Part shown: positions 1 through 9,078 of the stretch, one piece after another
Numbering within the stretch: the first letter of the stretch is position 1
How the letters are laid out: each line of letters opens with the position of its first letter
Origin: Desulfosediminicola flagellatus
GTDB lineage: Bacteria > Desulfobacterota > Desulfobulbia > Desulfobulbales > Desulfocapsaceae
Direction of reading: 5' to 3'
Assembly: GCF_005116655.2 (NCBI RefSeq)
Contig: NZ_CP050698.1
Location: 5,970,501-6,034,500, forward strand
Length of the DNA: 64,000 nucleotides
Notes under the pieces: generated by a model
What the model was told of the DNA's origin: nothing
Seen by the model: the letters and a program-made list of their open reading frames with translations, nothing else
Databases searched by the model: none
Program-made: the position numbers and the translations under genes

Positions 1-1343
1 AGAGTTCCACCCAGGTCAGAGGTTTCGTCGCGCACCTGCTTCTGGTTGGTTCTATAGTCAAACCATTCCTTTATCAGGTAGATAACAGGTTGATCTGTCT
101 CAGGATCGAGCTCTGTTGAGTTTGCGCCTTTCAGTCCAGCGACATTACGGGCATATTCAACAACAGCAAGCTGCATACCGAGACAGATACCGAAGAATGG
201 TATCTTGTTTTCTCGGGCATATGTGATCGCTTTGATTTTGCCTTCTATGCCTCGCTTTCCAAAGCCGCCAGGAACAAGAATGCCGTCGCAGCCATCGAGC
301 AGCGTTGCGGGATCTTTTACTTCAAGGTCCTCTGCGCTTAGGTAACGCAATTCAACCTTGGTGCCTTTTGCCATACCACCATGAACAAGTGCTTCATGGA
401 GACTTTTGTAGGATTCGGTCAGGTCAACATACTTGCCGGTGATAGCAATAGTTACCGTGTTCTTCGGGTTCTTGATGCTGTGAACCAGTGCTTCCCATGG
501 CTTAATGTTTGGTTGACCGGTCCAGATGTTAAGGAGTTCGAGAATCTTGGTGTCGAGCCCTTCACGGTACAGGTTGATTGGCAACTCGTAGATCGTGTCG
601 CAGTCAATTGCTGTGATAACCGCATCTTTCTGAATGTTGCAGAACAGTGCTATCTTTGCCTTGAGGCTCTCATCAAGAGGTACCTCGGTTCGGCAGATAA
701 GGATGTCCGGCTGAATACCATCGGCCCGCAACTCTCTTACTGAGTGCTGGGTCGGTTTGGTCTTCACTTCACCCGCGGTTTTAATATACGGCACCAGGGT
801 AAGATGAACAAATAGAGAGTAATCACGGCCAAGATCACCACGTAATTGGCGAATGGCTTCAATGAACGGCAGTCCTTCGATATCGCCGACAGTTCCGCCG
901 ATCTCAATGATAGCTACATCGGTACTGCCGTCTAACTGCAGTACTGCAGCCTTGATCTCATCTGTAATGTGCGGAATTACTTGTACTGTTCCGCCAAGAT
1001 ACTCGCCACGCCGTTCTTTGGATATTACAGAATGATAAATACGCCCGGAGGTGTAATTATTCTTCTGTGCCATAACGGCGTTAGTGTAGCGCTCGTAGTG
1101 CCCCATATCCAGATCCGTCTCCGCACCGTCATCGGTTACGTAAACTTCACCATGCTGAAACGGGTTCATTGTTCCCGGATCGACATTGATATAAGGGTCG
1201 AGTTTTTGAAATGTTACTGTGAGCCCACGGCTTTCGAGCAATGCTCCTAAGGCTGCTGACGCAAGACCTTTCCCTAAGGATGAGAGCACGCCGCCGGTGA
1301 CAAAAATGAACTTGGTCCGTTTGGTATTCTGTGTCGTTTTCAT
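1..1343 (-). CDS. pyrG: CTP synthase (3' end outside window)
   Basis: Last step of de novo CTP synthesis: ATP-dependent amination of UTP with glutamine, in the cytosol. The visible ~447 residues (family length ~540) begin MKTTQNTKRTKFIFVTGGV and carry the synthase P-loop region (SSLGKGL), the DPYINVDPGTMNPFQHGEV stretch and the IEIGGTVGDIE block. The glutamine amidotransferase domain follows with GGFGKRGIEGK and the nucleophile motif GICLGMQ, then the frame runs off base 1. The ATG at 1343-1341 fits the conserved N-terminus but has no good Shine-Dalgarno. A long hairpin lies just upstream. Divergent from the msrAB gene at 1545. Confidence 0.97.
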   Translation of the reverse strand, partial: MKTTQNTKRTKFIFVTGGVLSSLGKGLASAALGALLESRGLTVTFQKLDPYINVDPGTMNPFQHGEVYVTDDGAETDLDMGHYERYTNAVMAQKNNYTSGRIYHSVISKERRGEYLGGTVQVIPHITDEIKAAVLQLDGSTDVAIIEIGGTVGDIEGLPFIEAIRQLRGDLGRDYSLFVHLTLVPYIKTAGEVKTKPTQHSVRELRADGIQPDILICRTEVPLDESLKAKIALFCNIQKDAVITAIDCDTIYELPINLYREGLDTKILELLNIWTGQPNIKPWEALVHSIKNPKNTVTIAITGKYVDLTESYKSLHEALVHGGMAKGTKVELRYLSAEDLEVKDPATLLDGCDGILVPGGFGKRGIEGKIKAITYARENKIPFFGICLGMQLAVVEYARNVAGLKGANSTELDPETDQPVIYLIKEWFDYRTNQKQVRDETSDLGGT

Positions 1344-1361
1344 GTCCGGCACTATAGCAAT

Positions 1362-1398
1362 CGAGTTCGCTTTTTTAAATAGAAAAATAGCGAACTCG
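1362..1398 (-). promoter_or_regulatory. Hairpin in the pyrG leader
   Basis: A 10-bp perfect inverted repeat (CGAGTTCGCT / AGCGAACTCG) surrounds an A/T-only loop 18-55 bases before the pyrG start. In the transcript the second arm lies shortly before the start codon. It could be an attenuator or a translational control element. No run of U follows the second arm, so a plain terminator is less likely. Function is inferred. Confidence 0.4.
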
Positions 1399-1544
1399 TG
1401 TGAAAGATGAAATCAGGAATTATACCAATTTTGTAGCAAAATAGCGGAGCAAGGTAGATATACCTGATAGGGTTGCTTGTCTGAGCCTGTTGTAGTGCAT
1501 ATTTTCTTATAGAATCAAGGAAATCAACCTTACGGAGGCATGTA

Positions 1545-2591
1545 ATGCAGTATACATTTATCTTAAGCGCATTTCTAGTGGCGATAGCAAGTGCTTTGGC
1601 TGTAGAAGCCCGGGCAGCTGATACATATAAAACCGCTATATTCGGTGGCGGGTGTTTCTGGTGTATGGAACCGCCGTTTGAGCAGGTAGAGGGAGTGGTT
1701 GACGTAAAAGCAGGTTATTCCGGTGGAAAAGAGAAAGATCCTACCTATGAGCAGGTGTCTTCAGGCCGGACCTCGCATCTTGAATGTGTCCAGGTAGTCT
1801 ATGATCCTGAAAAAGTTTCATACAGAGAACTGGTCGAAGTTTTCTGGCATCAGATTGATCCTACCGATAAAGGCGGTCAGTTTGCTGATAGAGGGAATCA
1901 TTATACAACCGCAATTTTTTACCACGATGATGAACAAAAGGCGATTGCCGAACGTTCCCGTGATGAGCTTGATAGCTCAGGAAAGTTTGACAGTCCTGTG
2001 GTAACGAGCATTTTACCGGCTACACTTTTTTACCCTGCAGAAGAATATCATCAGGATTATTACCTGAAAAATGTTCTTCATTATTCCGCTTATAAAACAG
2101 GATCAGGGCGGGCCGGGTATATTGAGCGGGTCTGGAAAGCAGATACGAAAAGCGAATATGTGAAACCGTCTGAAGCAGAATTGCGTGAGAAGCTTAACGC
2201 GATGCAGTTCAACGTTACCCAGAAGGATGGCACGGAACCTGCATTTGATAATGAGTACTGGGACAATAAAGACGCAGGGCTTTATGTGGATATTGTTTCC
2301 GGGGAACCGCTTTTCAGTTCAACAGATAAGTTTAAATCAGGAACCGGCTGGCCGAGTTTTACTCAACCTGTTGATGGGGGAAATGTTGTCCTGAAGTCTG
2401 ATCAGTCTCTTTTTATGGTACGTACTGAAGTGCGGAGCAAGAAGGCGGACTCACATCTTGGACATCTCTTTGACGATGGGCCGGAGCCGACAGGAATGCG
2501 ATATTGTATCAATTCTGCATCGTTACGCTTTATCCCTGTTGAGAAGCTCGAAGATGAAGGGTATGGCGAATATCTCCATCTTTTCAAGTAA
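1545..2591 (+). CDS. msrAB: Secreted peptide-methionine sulfoxide reductase MsrA-MsrB fusion
   Basis: Reduces both S- and R-methionine sulfoxide in oxidised proteins. Residues 1-24 are a Sec-type signal peptide ending near ARA, so the enzyme acts in the periplasm. The MsrA domain (about 28-190) has the catalytic GGGCFWCME motif, with Cys37 as presumed nucleophile. The MsrB domain (about 205-348) has SGTGWPSF, HLGHLFDDG and catalytic Cys321 in RYCINSASLRF. The zinc-binding CxxC pairs of some MsrB proteins are absent. Length of 348 aa fits secreted MsrAB. Start supported by GGAGG six bases upstream. A second MsrAB lies at 19351-20433. A terminator follows. Confidence 0.95.
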   Translation: MQYTFILSAFLVAIASALAVEARAADTYKTAIFGGGCFWCMEPPFEQVEGVVDVKAGYSGGKEKDPTYEQVSSGRTSHLECVQVVYDPEKVSYRELVEVFWHQIDPTDKGGQFADRGNHYTTAIFYHDDEQKAIAERSRDELDSSGKFDSPVVTSILPATLFYPAEEYHQDYYLKNVLHYSAYKTGSGRAGYIERVWKADTKSEYVKPSEAELREKLNAMQFNVTQKDGTEPAFDNEYWDNKDAGLYVDIVSGEPLFSSTDKFKSGTGWPSFTQPVDGGNVVLKSDQSLFMVRTEVRSKKADSHLGHLFDDGPEPTGMRYCINSASLRFIPVEKLEDEGYGEYLHLFK

Positions 2592-2620
2592 CCACATAAA
2601 CGAATAGAGTGTTAGTCTGT

Positions 2621-2663
2621 AAAAAGCGCAGTTTCAATGTGATTGAAACTGCGCTTTTTTTTT
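2621..2663 (+). terminator. Rho-independent terminator after msrAB
   Basis: An 18-bp perfect stem (AAAAAGCGCAGTTTCAAT and its complement) with loop GTG, followed by a T run. The A-rich 5' arm means it could also end transcripts arriving from the convergent gene at 2700. Confidence 0.9.
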
Positions 2664-2699
2664 CGTGATTTTTACAGGTTGGTAGTGAGAAAAGAGTGT

Positions 2700-3416
2700 C
2701 TATTTGCCGTTAAGAATGTCTTCGACGGTTTTACCAGCTATTCGCGTGGTGAAGATCTCTTCAAGCAGCGGAGCAACATAGGTATAATCTTCTTCACCGA
2801 GCATGAAACCGGGAAGAGGCTGTCCGTTGAGCACATTGGCTCGGGCACCGATTATACGTGGGGTATCTCCGAGTTTGTCTGCAACTGTTTTGTAGGCTGA
2901 GATGTCAAGCAGGGCGACCAGTACATCCAGCATATTGCCCCAGTATTCACGTTGTCCGAGATGTTCTGTCAGTTGACTTATTGCTGTAGATGCAGCGATA
3001 TACTTTTCAGATACAACAGCTGCCCGGTTTGGTGAGCACGTATGCAGTGACAGAAAACATCGACAGCTAAACGGGCGTGCAGGGTAAATGGCGCAGATTG
3101 CATCCTCTAAAAATGGACACGGGGAATATGAAGGATCAGTTTCTGGTTCCGGCTCTCTGCCAGCCAGGCAGGCTGCACCAAACTGGTTGATGGTTTGTTT
3201 CGGCCGCTGGGGAGAATTTGCCAGATTGAGTTTATCCACCAGCCACTGCTCTTTATTCTCCTGGATAATATATCGAAGAATATGTTCTCCCTCCAGAGCT
3301 GTAATAGTTACATTCTGGGTGCAGCAGGTGGCGCAACCCTTCTGGCAGGCCCACTCTTCTTGTGTTGACCATGTTTCGAATGCATCGTAGATAATCTGGA
3401 GAATCTGTGATTTCAT
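2700..3416 (-). CDS. YkgJ-type cysteine cluster protein
   Basis: Likely binds iron, zinc or an Fe-S cluster through its Cys cluster; the biochemical role of the family is unknown. 238 aa with the N-terminal motif WACQKGCATCCTQN (residues 23-36) and a later group CPFLEDAICAIYPARPFSCR, typical of the YkgJ / UPF0153 zinc- or iron-chelating domain. No signal peptide or membrane segment, so probably cytoplasmic. It lies 48 bp downstream of the small zinc-finger gene at 3465-3665 and may be co-transcribed with it. Confidence 0.8.
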   Translation of the reverse strand: MKSQILQIIYDAFETWSTQEEWACQKGCATCCTQNVTITALEGEHILRYIIQENKEQWLVDKLNLANSPQRPKQTINQFGAACLAGREPEPETDPSYSPCPFLEDAICAIYPARPFSCRCFLSLHTCSPNRAAVVSEKYIAASTAISQLTEHLGQREYWGNMLDVLVALLDISAYKTVADKLGDTPRIIGARANVLNGQPLPGFMLGEEDYTYVAPLLEEIFTTRIAGKTVEDILNGK

Positions 3417-3464
3417 AATAGAGTAAGGAGATTGGCAGAGTTTGGTGGAAACGTAATGTGGTAT

Positions 3465-3665
3465 TTATTGTCTGTCATCAGGCGTATCTGTTGATGTCGG
3501 TTGGTCATCCGGTTCCTGAACATAGCCGGTACCGAGGCAATCGGGACAGTCATCCCAGTCCATAACAAAGCGGCTTACACCTCGAAAGAATGAGATCTGA
3601 CCTGAGCCACCACAACCTTCACAGGTTTTTTTAGCTGTCACGTTCGTGTTTTCGGTATTTGACAT
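3465..3665 (-). CDS. Small DnaJ-type zinc-finger protein
   Basis: A 66-aa protein with two CxxCxG(x)G knuckles, CEGCGGSG (about residues 16-23) and CPDCLGTG (about 40-47). This is the zinc-binding arrangement of the DnaJ cysteine-rich region. The tail is Asp/Thr-rich. No J-domain is present, so it is not a DnaJ. It may help metal-centre assembly or protein-protein contact, which is inference only. It is upstream of and in the same direction as the YkgJ-type gene. No convincing Shine-Dalgarno. Confidence 0.65.
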   Translation of the reverse strand: MSNTENTNVTAKKTCEGCGGSGQISFFRGVSRFVMDWDDCPDCLGTGYVQEPDDQPTSTDTPDDRQ

Positions 3666-3787
3666 AGCACACGTTTTTTTATGGAATCAGCATATATAGC
3701 GTTGCTGACAATAAACCAATCTTTTGTTGTCTGGATAATGGCGAAATATAAAAGAGAAAAACTTATAGCACAAGATGATGATACCCC

Positions 3788-3845
3788 AGGAGGCTGTCCG
3801 AGAATAGATGTTTTGTTCAAAACCCCTATTCTCAGACAGCCTCCT
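3788..3845. repeat. Palindromic repeat, short copy (family A)
   Basis: A 58-bp palindrome. Its 20-bp ends are AGGAGGCTGTCCGAGAATAG and, inverted with one mismatch, CTATTCTCAGACAGCCTCCT. The inner arms are GTTTTG/CAAAAC. The same ends occur at 3950-4090, 22998-23140 and 23141-23325, and a divergent copy lies at 20862-20947. This fits a MITE or REP-like mobile palindrome. No coding capacity. Confidence 0.8.
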
Positions 3846-3949
3846 GGTAAACATCCGGTAATGTTTTGGGTGGCGCATTTTGCATGAATGGGTTTCCATG
3901 ATTAAGGTGATTGCATTACGCAATACTACGTATTATCAGAATAATATCT

Positions 3950-4090
3950 AGGAGGCTGTTCGAGAATAGACATTCCTCAAACTCGCCGGGATTTTCAAAA
4001 ATTACTGATTGTCGTATCATGTATATGGCTGTGCATATTTTTTGAAAATGTCTCGATTTTGACCAAGATTTCTATTCTCGGGAACCCTCC
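3950..4090. repeat. Palindromic repeat, long copy (family A)
   Basis: A 141-bp element starting AGGAGGCTGTTCGAGAATAG and ending TCTATTCTCGGGAACCCTCC, with an inner inverted repeat (TTTTCAAAAA / TTTTTTGAAAA). It sits 45 bp upstream of the DUF2959 lipoprotein gene and could affect that gene's expression. Bases 3666-3787 and 3846-3949 hold no recognisable feature. Confidence 0.7.
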
Positions 4091-4134
4091 CGGGGACGTG
4101 CCTTTAAACGTTTCAAGGAGAAATCGGAGAGAAA

Positions 4135-4800
4135 ATGGTGAAAAATTTTCAGAGAAAAAAGATTAACCCGCTCGTTGTATTAATAGTCCTGCTACCCCTT
4201 TTGCTCAGCAGTTGTGCGGATACATATTACGGAGCAATGGAAAAGGTGGGTGTACATAAGCGGGATATCATGGTGGACAGGGTAGAGAATGCCCGCGATG
4301 CCCAGGAAGATGCACAGGAACAGTTTCAGACAGCTTTAGAACAGTTTAATTCAGTTGTTCAGCTTGAAGATTCCGATTTAAAACGTGCCTATGATAAGCT
4401 TAATGCAGAGTATGAAGCGAGTAAGGATATAGCGGAAACTGTGTCATCACGAATCGAGAAGGTTGAAGATGTTGCGGGAGCTCTCTTTGAAGAGTGGGAA
4501 GAAGAGCTGGAGCTCTACCAGAATAAGGAGTTCCGCAGATCAAGTAAGGTGAAGCTGGAGAAAACCAAGACTCGCTATAGGGATATGCTTTCATCTATGC
4601 ACCGTGCGGAAAAAAGCATGGAGCCGGTGTTACGGATCTTCCAGGATAATGTTTTGTATTTAAAACATAATCTGAATGCGCAGGCTATTGGTTCGTTGAA
4701 AGGGGAGTTTGCTTCGCTCAAAGGAGAGATTGAGCGGTTAGTCAAGAGTATGAATCAGGCTATTGATCAGTCTAATAAGTTTATTGCGGACATTAAGTAA
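4135..4800 (+). CDS. DUF2959 family lipoprotein
   Basis: 221 aa. A positively charged start and hydrophobic stretch lead to the lipobox LLLSSC, with lipidation predicted at Cys about 27, so it is probably anchored in an outer or inner membrane leaflet facing the periplasm. The rest is almost entirely charged alpha-helix and likely coiled coil. The ADTYYGAMEKVGVHKRDI segment and the following helical region match DUF2959 proteins, whose function is unknown. Start chosen with GGAGA upstream. No partner gene adjoins it; a large inverted repeat starts immediately after the stop. Confidence 0.8.
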   Translation: MVKNFQRKKINPLVVLIVLLPLLLSSCADTYYGAMEKVGVHKRDIMVDRVENARDAQEDAQEQFQTALEQFNSVVQLEDSDLKRAYDKLNAEYEASKDIAETVSSRIEKVEDVAGALFEEWEEELELYQNKEFRRSSKVKLEKTKTRYRDMLSSMHRAEKSMEPVLRIFQDNVLYLKHNLNAQAIGSLKGEFASLKGEIERLVKSMNQAIDQSNKFIADIK

Positions 4801-4944
4801 TAGTTTTGTGAAAAATTGCCTATTCACTCAAGCTCAGCGTTATGAAGTCTGATTTAATCCTCGCCATATTAACGATATGTCTGCGGTTAAATCAGACTCC
4901 ATGCCTCGATCTTGAGCGAATACGCTAATTTTTCCCGAAAACTA
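4801..4944. repeat. Large imperfect inverted repeat
   Basis: Arm 4801-4857 and the reverse complement of 4887-4944 match over about 57 positions with roughly ten differences. Both contain TAGTTTT, AAAAATT, the CTCAAG region and AGTCTGATTTAA. The spacer is about 29 bases. It could be a non-autonomous mobile element or a strong hairpin that ends the DUF2959 transcript. Its ends differ from the AGGAGGCTGTCC family. Confidence 0.7.
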
Positions 4945-5036
4945 TGATCGTTTTAAGATGAATGGTTCGAAAAACAAAAAAATCTAACCAGTTGGTAAGA
5001 TCGGGGGAATTGGTTGCATTGTAGTGAGGGGACAAC

Positions 5037-5888
5037 ATGCTCTGGAAATCTGGGCGGAGAAGTTCAAATGTAGAAGACAGAAGAGGGAAAATTCCTCGTG
5101 GAGCAAAGCGGGGCGGTGGTATCGGAATTTTGATACTGGCTCTTGTGGGGATGTACTTCGGGATTGATCCTTCAATAATTCTTCAATCTAACCTGGTGGG
5201 CGATCAACCTGCCTATACCGAAAGTGGTCGAGTGCCAACGGCTGCTGAAAATGATCTTGCCGATTTTGTATCTGTCGTCCTGGCGGATACCGAAGATACA
5301 TGGGATGCCCTGTTCACCAAAATGGGTGGAACCTATCAGCCGCCCACACTAGTGCTTTTTTCAGATGCTGTGCAGTCTGCCTGTGGAAATGCAAGTGCTG
5401 CCATGGGGCCGTTTTATTGTCCTGCCGATAAAAAAGTCTATATCGATTTAAGCTTTTATAAAGATCTTAAAAGCGACATGAATGCACCTGGGGATTTTGC
5501 CCAGGCCTATGTGATAGCACATGAAGTTGGTCACCATGTACAAAATCTTATAGGGATCAGTGATAAGGTGCATGCACTTCGACAAACGCTTTCAGAAAAA
5601 GAATATAATCAGGTGTCCGTTAAGTTAGAGTTGCAGGCGGATTGTTTCAGCGGTATCTGGGCGAATCATGCTAACCGGGTGCGTAATATTGTTGAACCGG
5701 GAGACATTGAGGAAGCATTAAACGCCGCATCGATGATCGGCGATGACCGCCTGCAGAAAAAATCCCGCGGTTATGTAACGCCTGACTCTTTTACCCACGG
5801 TAGTTCAAAGCAACGTGTAGAATGGTTTCGTACGGGGTGGCAAAGCGGGGATGTGAACAGCTGTAATACATTCAATGGTGAAACCTAA
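5037..5888 (+). CDS. Neutral zinc metallopeptidase, YpfJ family
   Basis: Putative zinc peptidase. 283 aa: a charged N-terminus (residues 1-27, RGAKRGGG), one transmembrane helix (about 28-45) and a large extracytoplasmic domain. The zinc-binding HExxH motif is AHEVGHHVQNL (His162, Glu163, His166), with a downstream LQADCFSGIWAN segment that usually carries the third ligand. Cysteine-containing SACGN and FYCPADKKVYIDLSFY blocks are also typical of YpfJ / KPN_02809 proteins. Start supported by GAGGGG. Substrate unknown. Stand-alone gene. Confidence 0.9.
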   Translation: MLWKSGRRSSNVEDRRGKIPRGAKRGGGIGILILALVGMYFGIDPSIILQSNLVGDQPAYTESGRVPTAAENDLADFVSVVLADTEDTWDALFTKMGGTYQPPTLVLFSDAVQSACGNASAAMGPFYCPADKKVYIDLSFYKDLKSDMNAPGDFAQAYVIAHEVGHHVQNLIGISDKVHALRQTLSEKEYNQVSVKLELQADCFSGIWANHANRVRNIVEPGDIEEALNAASMIGDDRLQKKSRGYVTPDSFTHGSSKQRVEWFRTGWQSGDVNSCNTFNGET

Positions 5889-5932
5889 CCACCTGTTGCT
5901 GATCGCATTTCACATGTGTGTTGGTGGGGAAT

Positions 5933-5966
5933 CAGAGCTTCCAGCGCAGGCTGAAAGCTCTGGGGT
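5933..5966. terminator. Bidirectional hairpin between convergent genes
   Basis: CAGAGCTT and AAGCTCTG pair, with an inner CAGC/GCTG stem and GCAG loop. It lies between the ends of the metallopeptidase gene and the convergent gene at 5970. The following U-tract is weak on the + strand. Confidence 0.65.
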
Positions 5967-5969
5967 GTT

Positions 5970-6860
5970 TTAGCACAACTTTTTCAGGTCATTCTCTATC
6001 AGGAAGAGTGCTTTGATGCTGTTTTTTAACATGTCTTTAACCAGCTGGTGGCAGAAAGCATCATACACATCTTTTTGGATGACGTAGGTATCGTCACCGA
6101 TGCTGAACTCTTCAGTTGTACCGAAATTTTTCCCGAGTGGTCCAAAGGTTCCAAAGCCGCCAAACTTACAGGCTGAAGGGTAGCCGTTAAGGTATTTCGT
6201 GTTTTTATCCGCCCAGAAATAATTCCATGGAAGTTCGATGCCTTTCCCGTTTCGTTTCACCTGGCAGGTTGAATTTTCAGGTTGAAGAAATTTAAGAGTG
6301 ATTTCGGCAGAATCCTGATAAAGCCCAAGGATATCAATATCCGGGCTGACGGCTAACGATTTTGCGTCCTGTTCAAGTTCTTCTGCAATATCGCTGATGT
6401 TTTTACTGTCGCTTAAGAACACGTCGCTCAGGTAGCTTTCAAAGCTGTCTGCGATAAGCGGACCATGGTACACAGGCACAACATGGGAAGGGCAGGACAT
6501 GTCCTGGATATGATGAAGAATTCTTCCCGTAAGATTGCACGCATCTTTTGTGGATTTTTTTTCTATCTCATCAGTAAGCTGTTCACATCGTTTTTTAAGA
6601 ATATGGTCAGACGAAAGATGAAGTGTGAGTGGTTCCATAAATGACCAGATTGGCTCTTGAAGTATATCGCGGTCGAGATTCCGGTTATAGAAATGCCAGT
6701 TGGTGGCACGGGTATAGATGGGGCTTATATCAGCGTCTTCAGATCCTTTTTGGATCAGGCTGCTGTATTGTAACAAGAATGGAACAACGGCACTTTGCGA
6801 ATATTTAACAAATTGACGAATGGCTTCCGCAGTTATACGTATATGATCTGATGCCTTCAT
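5970..6860 (-). CDS. Phospholipase C / P1 nuclease-fold family protein
   Basis: 296 aa. The N-terminal HIRITAEAIRQF and the central GRILHHIQDMSCPSHVVPVYHG motif (about residues 127-148) resemble the His/Asp-rich zinc site of zinc-dependent phospholipase C and S1/P1 nucleases. No signal peptide is evident, unlike secreted phospholipases, so the site of action is unclear. AAGGAG eleven bases upstream supports the start. A hydrolase for phosphodiesters is plausible but unproven; it could be a non-catalytic member. Confidence 0.55.
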   Translation of the reverse strand: MKASDHIRITAEAIRQFVKYSQSAVVPFLLQYSSLIQKGSEDADISPIYTRATNWHFYNRNLDRDILQEPIWSFMEPLTLHLSSDHILKKRCEQLTDEIEKKSTKDACNLTGRILHHIQDMSCPSHVVPVYHGPLIADSFESYLSDVFLSDSKNISDIAEELEQDAKSLAVSPDIDILGLYQDSAEITLKFLQPENSTCQVKRNGKGIELPWNYFWADKNTKYLNGYPSACKFGGFGTFGPLGKNFGTTEEFSIGDDTYVIQKDVYDAFCHQLVKDMLKNSIKALFLIENDLKKLC

Positions 6861-7176
6861 GCGTTTGAATAACTCCTTGTTGTAATAATACTCTGGGGGA
6901 CATTACATATTTCTGTCCTGAGCTTACTTATGGAGCCTTACATATTTCTGGCATTTTATACCGCGGGGATATTTTTTTATATGAGAATAGTATTCGAAAT
7001 TCGATAGAAAAGATGATTGTCTGAGAATAGACCGGACAATCAAGAGTATGGGTAATTATATTGTTAGGCTGTGGGCGCCGTGTATTGCAAACGACAAAAG
7101 GGCCATGTAGAAACAGGGCTTCTTTGTCGTTTGCACTCACGTGAAAAGTAAATAATTTACGGGAGTATATGTGCCT
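6861..7176. other. Intergenic region with hairpin and repeat remnant
   Basis: No gene seen. It contains TTACATATTTCTG twice (about 6903 and 6937) and a remnant of the AGGAGGCTGTCC repeat family near 7015-7046. A 14-bp inverted repeat lies at 7086-7135 (TGCAAACGACAAAG-type arms around a ~22-base loop), downstream of the hydantoinase-type gene, and may end its transcript. Confidence 0.5.
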
Positions 7177-8808
7177 TTAAGTGCGAATTGTTCTGCCGAT
7201 CATGGCGGCACCGATAGCGTTGCCCACCTCACAATTTTTAGGGAAACTGACGGTCGTCTGCAGGCGCTCGGCTACAGCAGGGAGGAGGTGCCGGGCAGCA
7301 GCGCCGATGCCTATAAGTGGAATCTTCAGCGAGAAACTCACCCCGAGTACAGAATGTGCATTGCGTTGGTCTAAAAAGCCTGTCAATGAGTTCCCCCAGT
7401 AGTGCTGTACGACATAATCTATAATTAGGGTCTCTATTTTTTCCTCAGTCTGCTTAATGATCAGGCGGCTGAATTCCTCCGGACCTATATGCATTTCTTT
7501 ACCAAGAATTTCAGCACCTTTTCTGGCAGCTTCAGTGTTACCGATAGCTATGATCCCAAGCACGTGCAGGGCATCTGTCGGTGTAAATCCACACTCGTAA
7601 ATCTGCTGGAGATGACTCATCCTCTCGAGTTTCTTTTCAAGTGTGATTCCGGCTATTCCGGTTGCCTCTCGAATTTCATGAGGGGTCGCACTACCGGTTT
7701 TACGCAGATAGTCTTCGACCTCATCTCTTTTCTCAGAAAATTTCTCCTGATAACAAAGAATGCGTTTTGCCTGTTCGTCAGTGCCCAGCCATTTTTCGAC
7801 CGGAACAATATCACCTGCCATAGAGAGTGGTACTACGCGACCCGGGCCAAGAGTTATTTCCCCCTTTCGGGAAACTGAGGCAAAGCTGTCACCGCCAATA
7901 CCGCCGGTAACCATGTCAACGGCCTCAACATGAGTGCGCCAATTGCCGATTTGGCAGCCTTCTTTGGCAAGGATAGGTTCACCGTTTTTTATCATGGCGA
8001 TATCGGTGGTCGTTCCGCCAACATCAATGATCAGTGCATCTTCTATGGTATGCAGGGCACCGAAATGCGCAGTACAGGCCGGACCGCTGGCAACAGTGGA
8101 ACCTGCAAACTCGATAGCCTGGGCTGAGTTGATGGTGGAACCGTTACCACTGACAATATACACAGGGCAATCAAGTTCAAGCTCAGTCATGGCCTGTTCA
8201 ATACCGTGCAAATATTCCTGCATCACGGGCATGAGTTTGGCGTGAAGACCTGCTGTTGCTGCCCGCTCTTTCATACCTGCGATATTGCTTGTGCGATGGG
8301 AGCAGAAGACCGGCTTGGGATCGAGCATAGATATTGCTTTTTCTGTTACCAGTTCATGGGCAGGATTCTTAATTGACATTGCAGAGCAGACACCATAGGC
8401 GTCAACTTCATTCTTAAGTCCGCTTACCATCTCGACAAGACTCTCAATATCAAGCGGTTCTTCTTCCTGGCCTGTGATGGTGTGACCACCTTTGATATAG
8501 ACCACAGCCTTGACCGGCAATTTGAAATGGCGGACATAACCGATGACCAGGAGTGCAACTCGTGCACCTTTGTTTTCGACAACCGAGTTTGTGGCAAGGG
8601 TGGAGGATACGATGAGTGATTCGATCTGATCACGGTTTATACCGCTTTCCCCAAGCAGGGATGAGAGTGCATCTCCTGTTCCCTTTGCCAACTGCATATG
8701 GGTGGTGGGCTTTTTTGCAGAAGCTATAATCTTGCCGGTAGTGCTTTCCAGCAGAACTGCGTCAGTGAAAGTGCCGCCGGTGTCGATTCCTATGATATAT
8801 TTGGACAT
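7177..8808 (-). CDS. Hydantoinase/oxoprolinase family protein (ASKHA fold)
   Basis: 543 aa from the ATG of MSKYIIGIDTGGTFTDAVL. This N-terminal phosphate-binding loop and a second one, IDVGGTTTDIAMI (about residue 275), identify the ATP-binding ASKHA fold of HyuA-type N-methylhydantoinase / 5-oxoprolinase proteins. The usual partner HyuB is not adjacent, so the substrate cannot be assigned. Related proteins also include acetone/acetophenone carboxylase subunits and reactivases. A longer reading from TTG at 8853 is possible, but the ATG matches the family start. Divergent from the FabI-like gene. Confidence 0.8.
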   Translation of the reverse strand: MSKYIIGIDTGGTFTDAVLLESTTGKIIASAKKPTTHMQLAKGTGDALSSLLGESGINRDQIESLIVSSTLATNSVVENKGARVALLVIGYVRHFKLPVKAVVYIKGGHTITGQEEEPLDIESLVEMVSGLKNEVDAYGVCSAMSIKNPAHELVTEKAISMLDPKPVFCSHRTSNIAGMKERAATAGLHAKLMPVMQEYLHGIEQAMTELELDCPVYIVSGNGSTINSAQAIEFAGSTVASGPACTAHFGALHTIEDALIIDVGGTTTDIAMIKNGEPILAKEGCQIGNWRTHVEAVDMVTGGIGGDSFASVSRKGEITLGPGRVVPLSMAGDIVPVEKWLGTDEQAKRILCYQEKFSEKRDEVEDYLRKTGSATPHEIREATGIAGITLEKKLERMSHLQQIYECGFTPTDALHVLGIIAIGNTEAARKGAEILGKEMHIGPEEFSRLIIKQTEEKIETLIIDYVVQHYWGNSLTGFLDQRNAHSVLGVSFSLKIPLIGIGAAARHLLPAVAERLQTTVSFPKNCEVGNAIGAAMIGRTIRT

Positions 8809-9078
8809 ACTGAAATATTTTTTAAATTCAAGTGAGACTGGTGACAGTACCAACCAGGTAATTAACGGTGTTTATGCCTCTTGAGCTAATAACGCCCCCC
8901 TTACCTTTTCCGGGGAACTGGAACTAATTAGCAGTTGATATACCGTAAACAGTGGTGAATGAACAGGGGAAAAGGCATAAAGAGAGATAATCTCCCTGTG
9001 CGCAAACCCATAATCTAGTGTATCTTTGGCGTTCAATCCCACTATTAAATATTTCAACTTAACATATACGTTACTACT

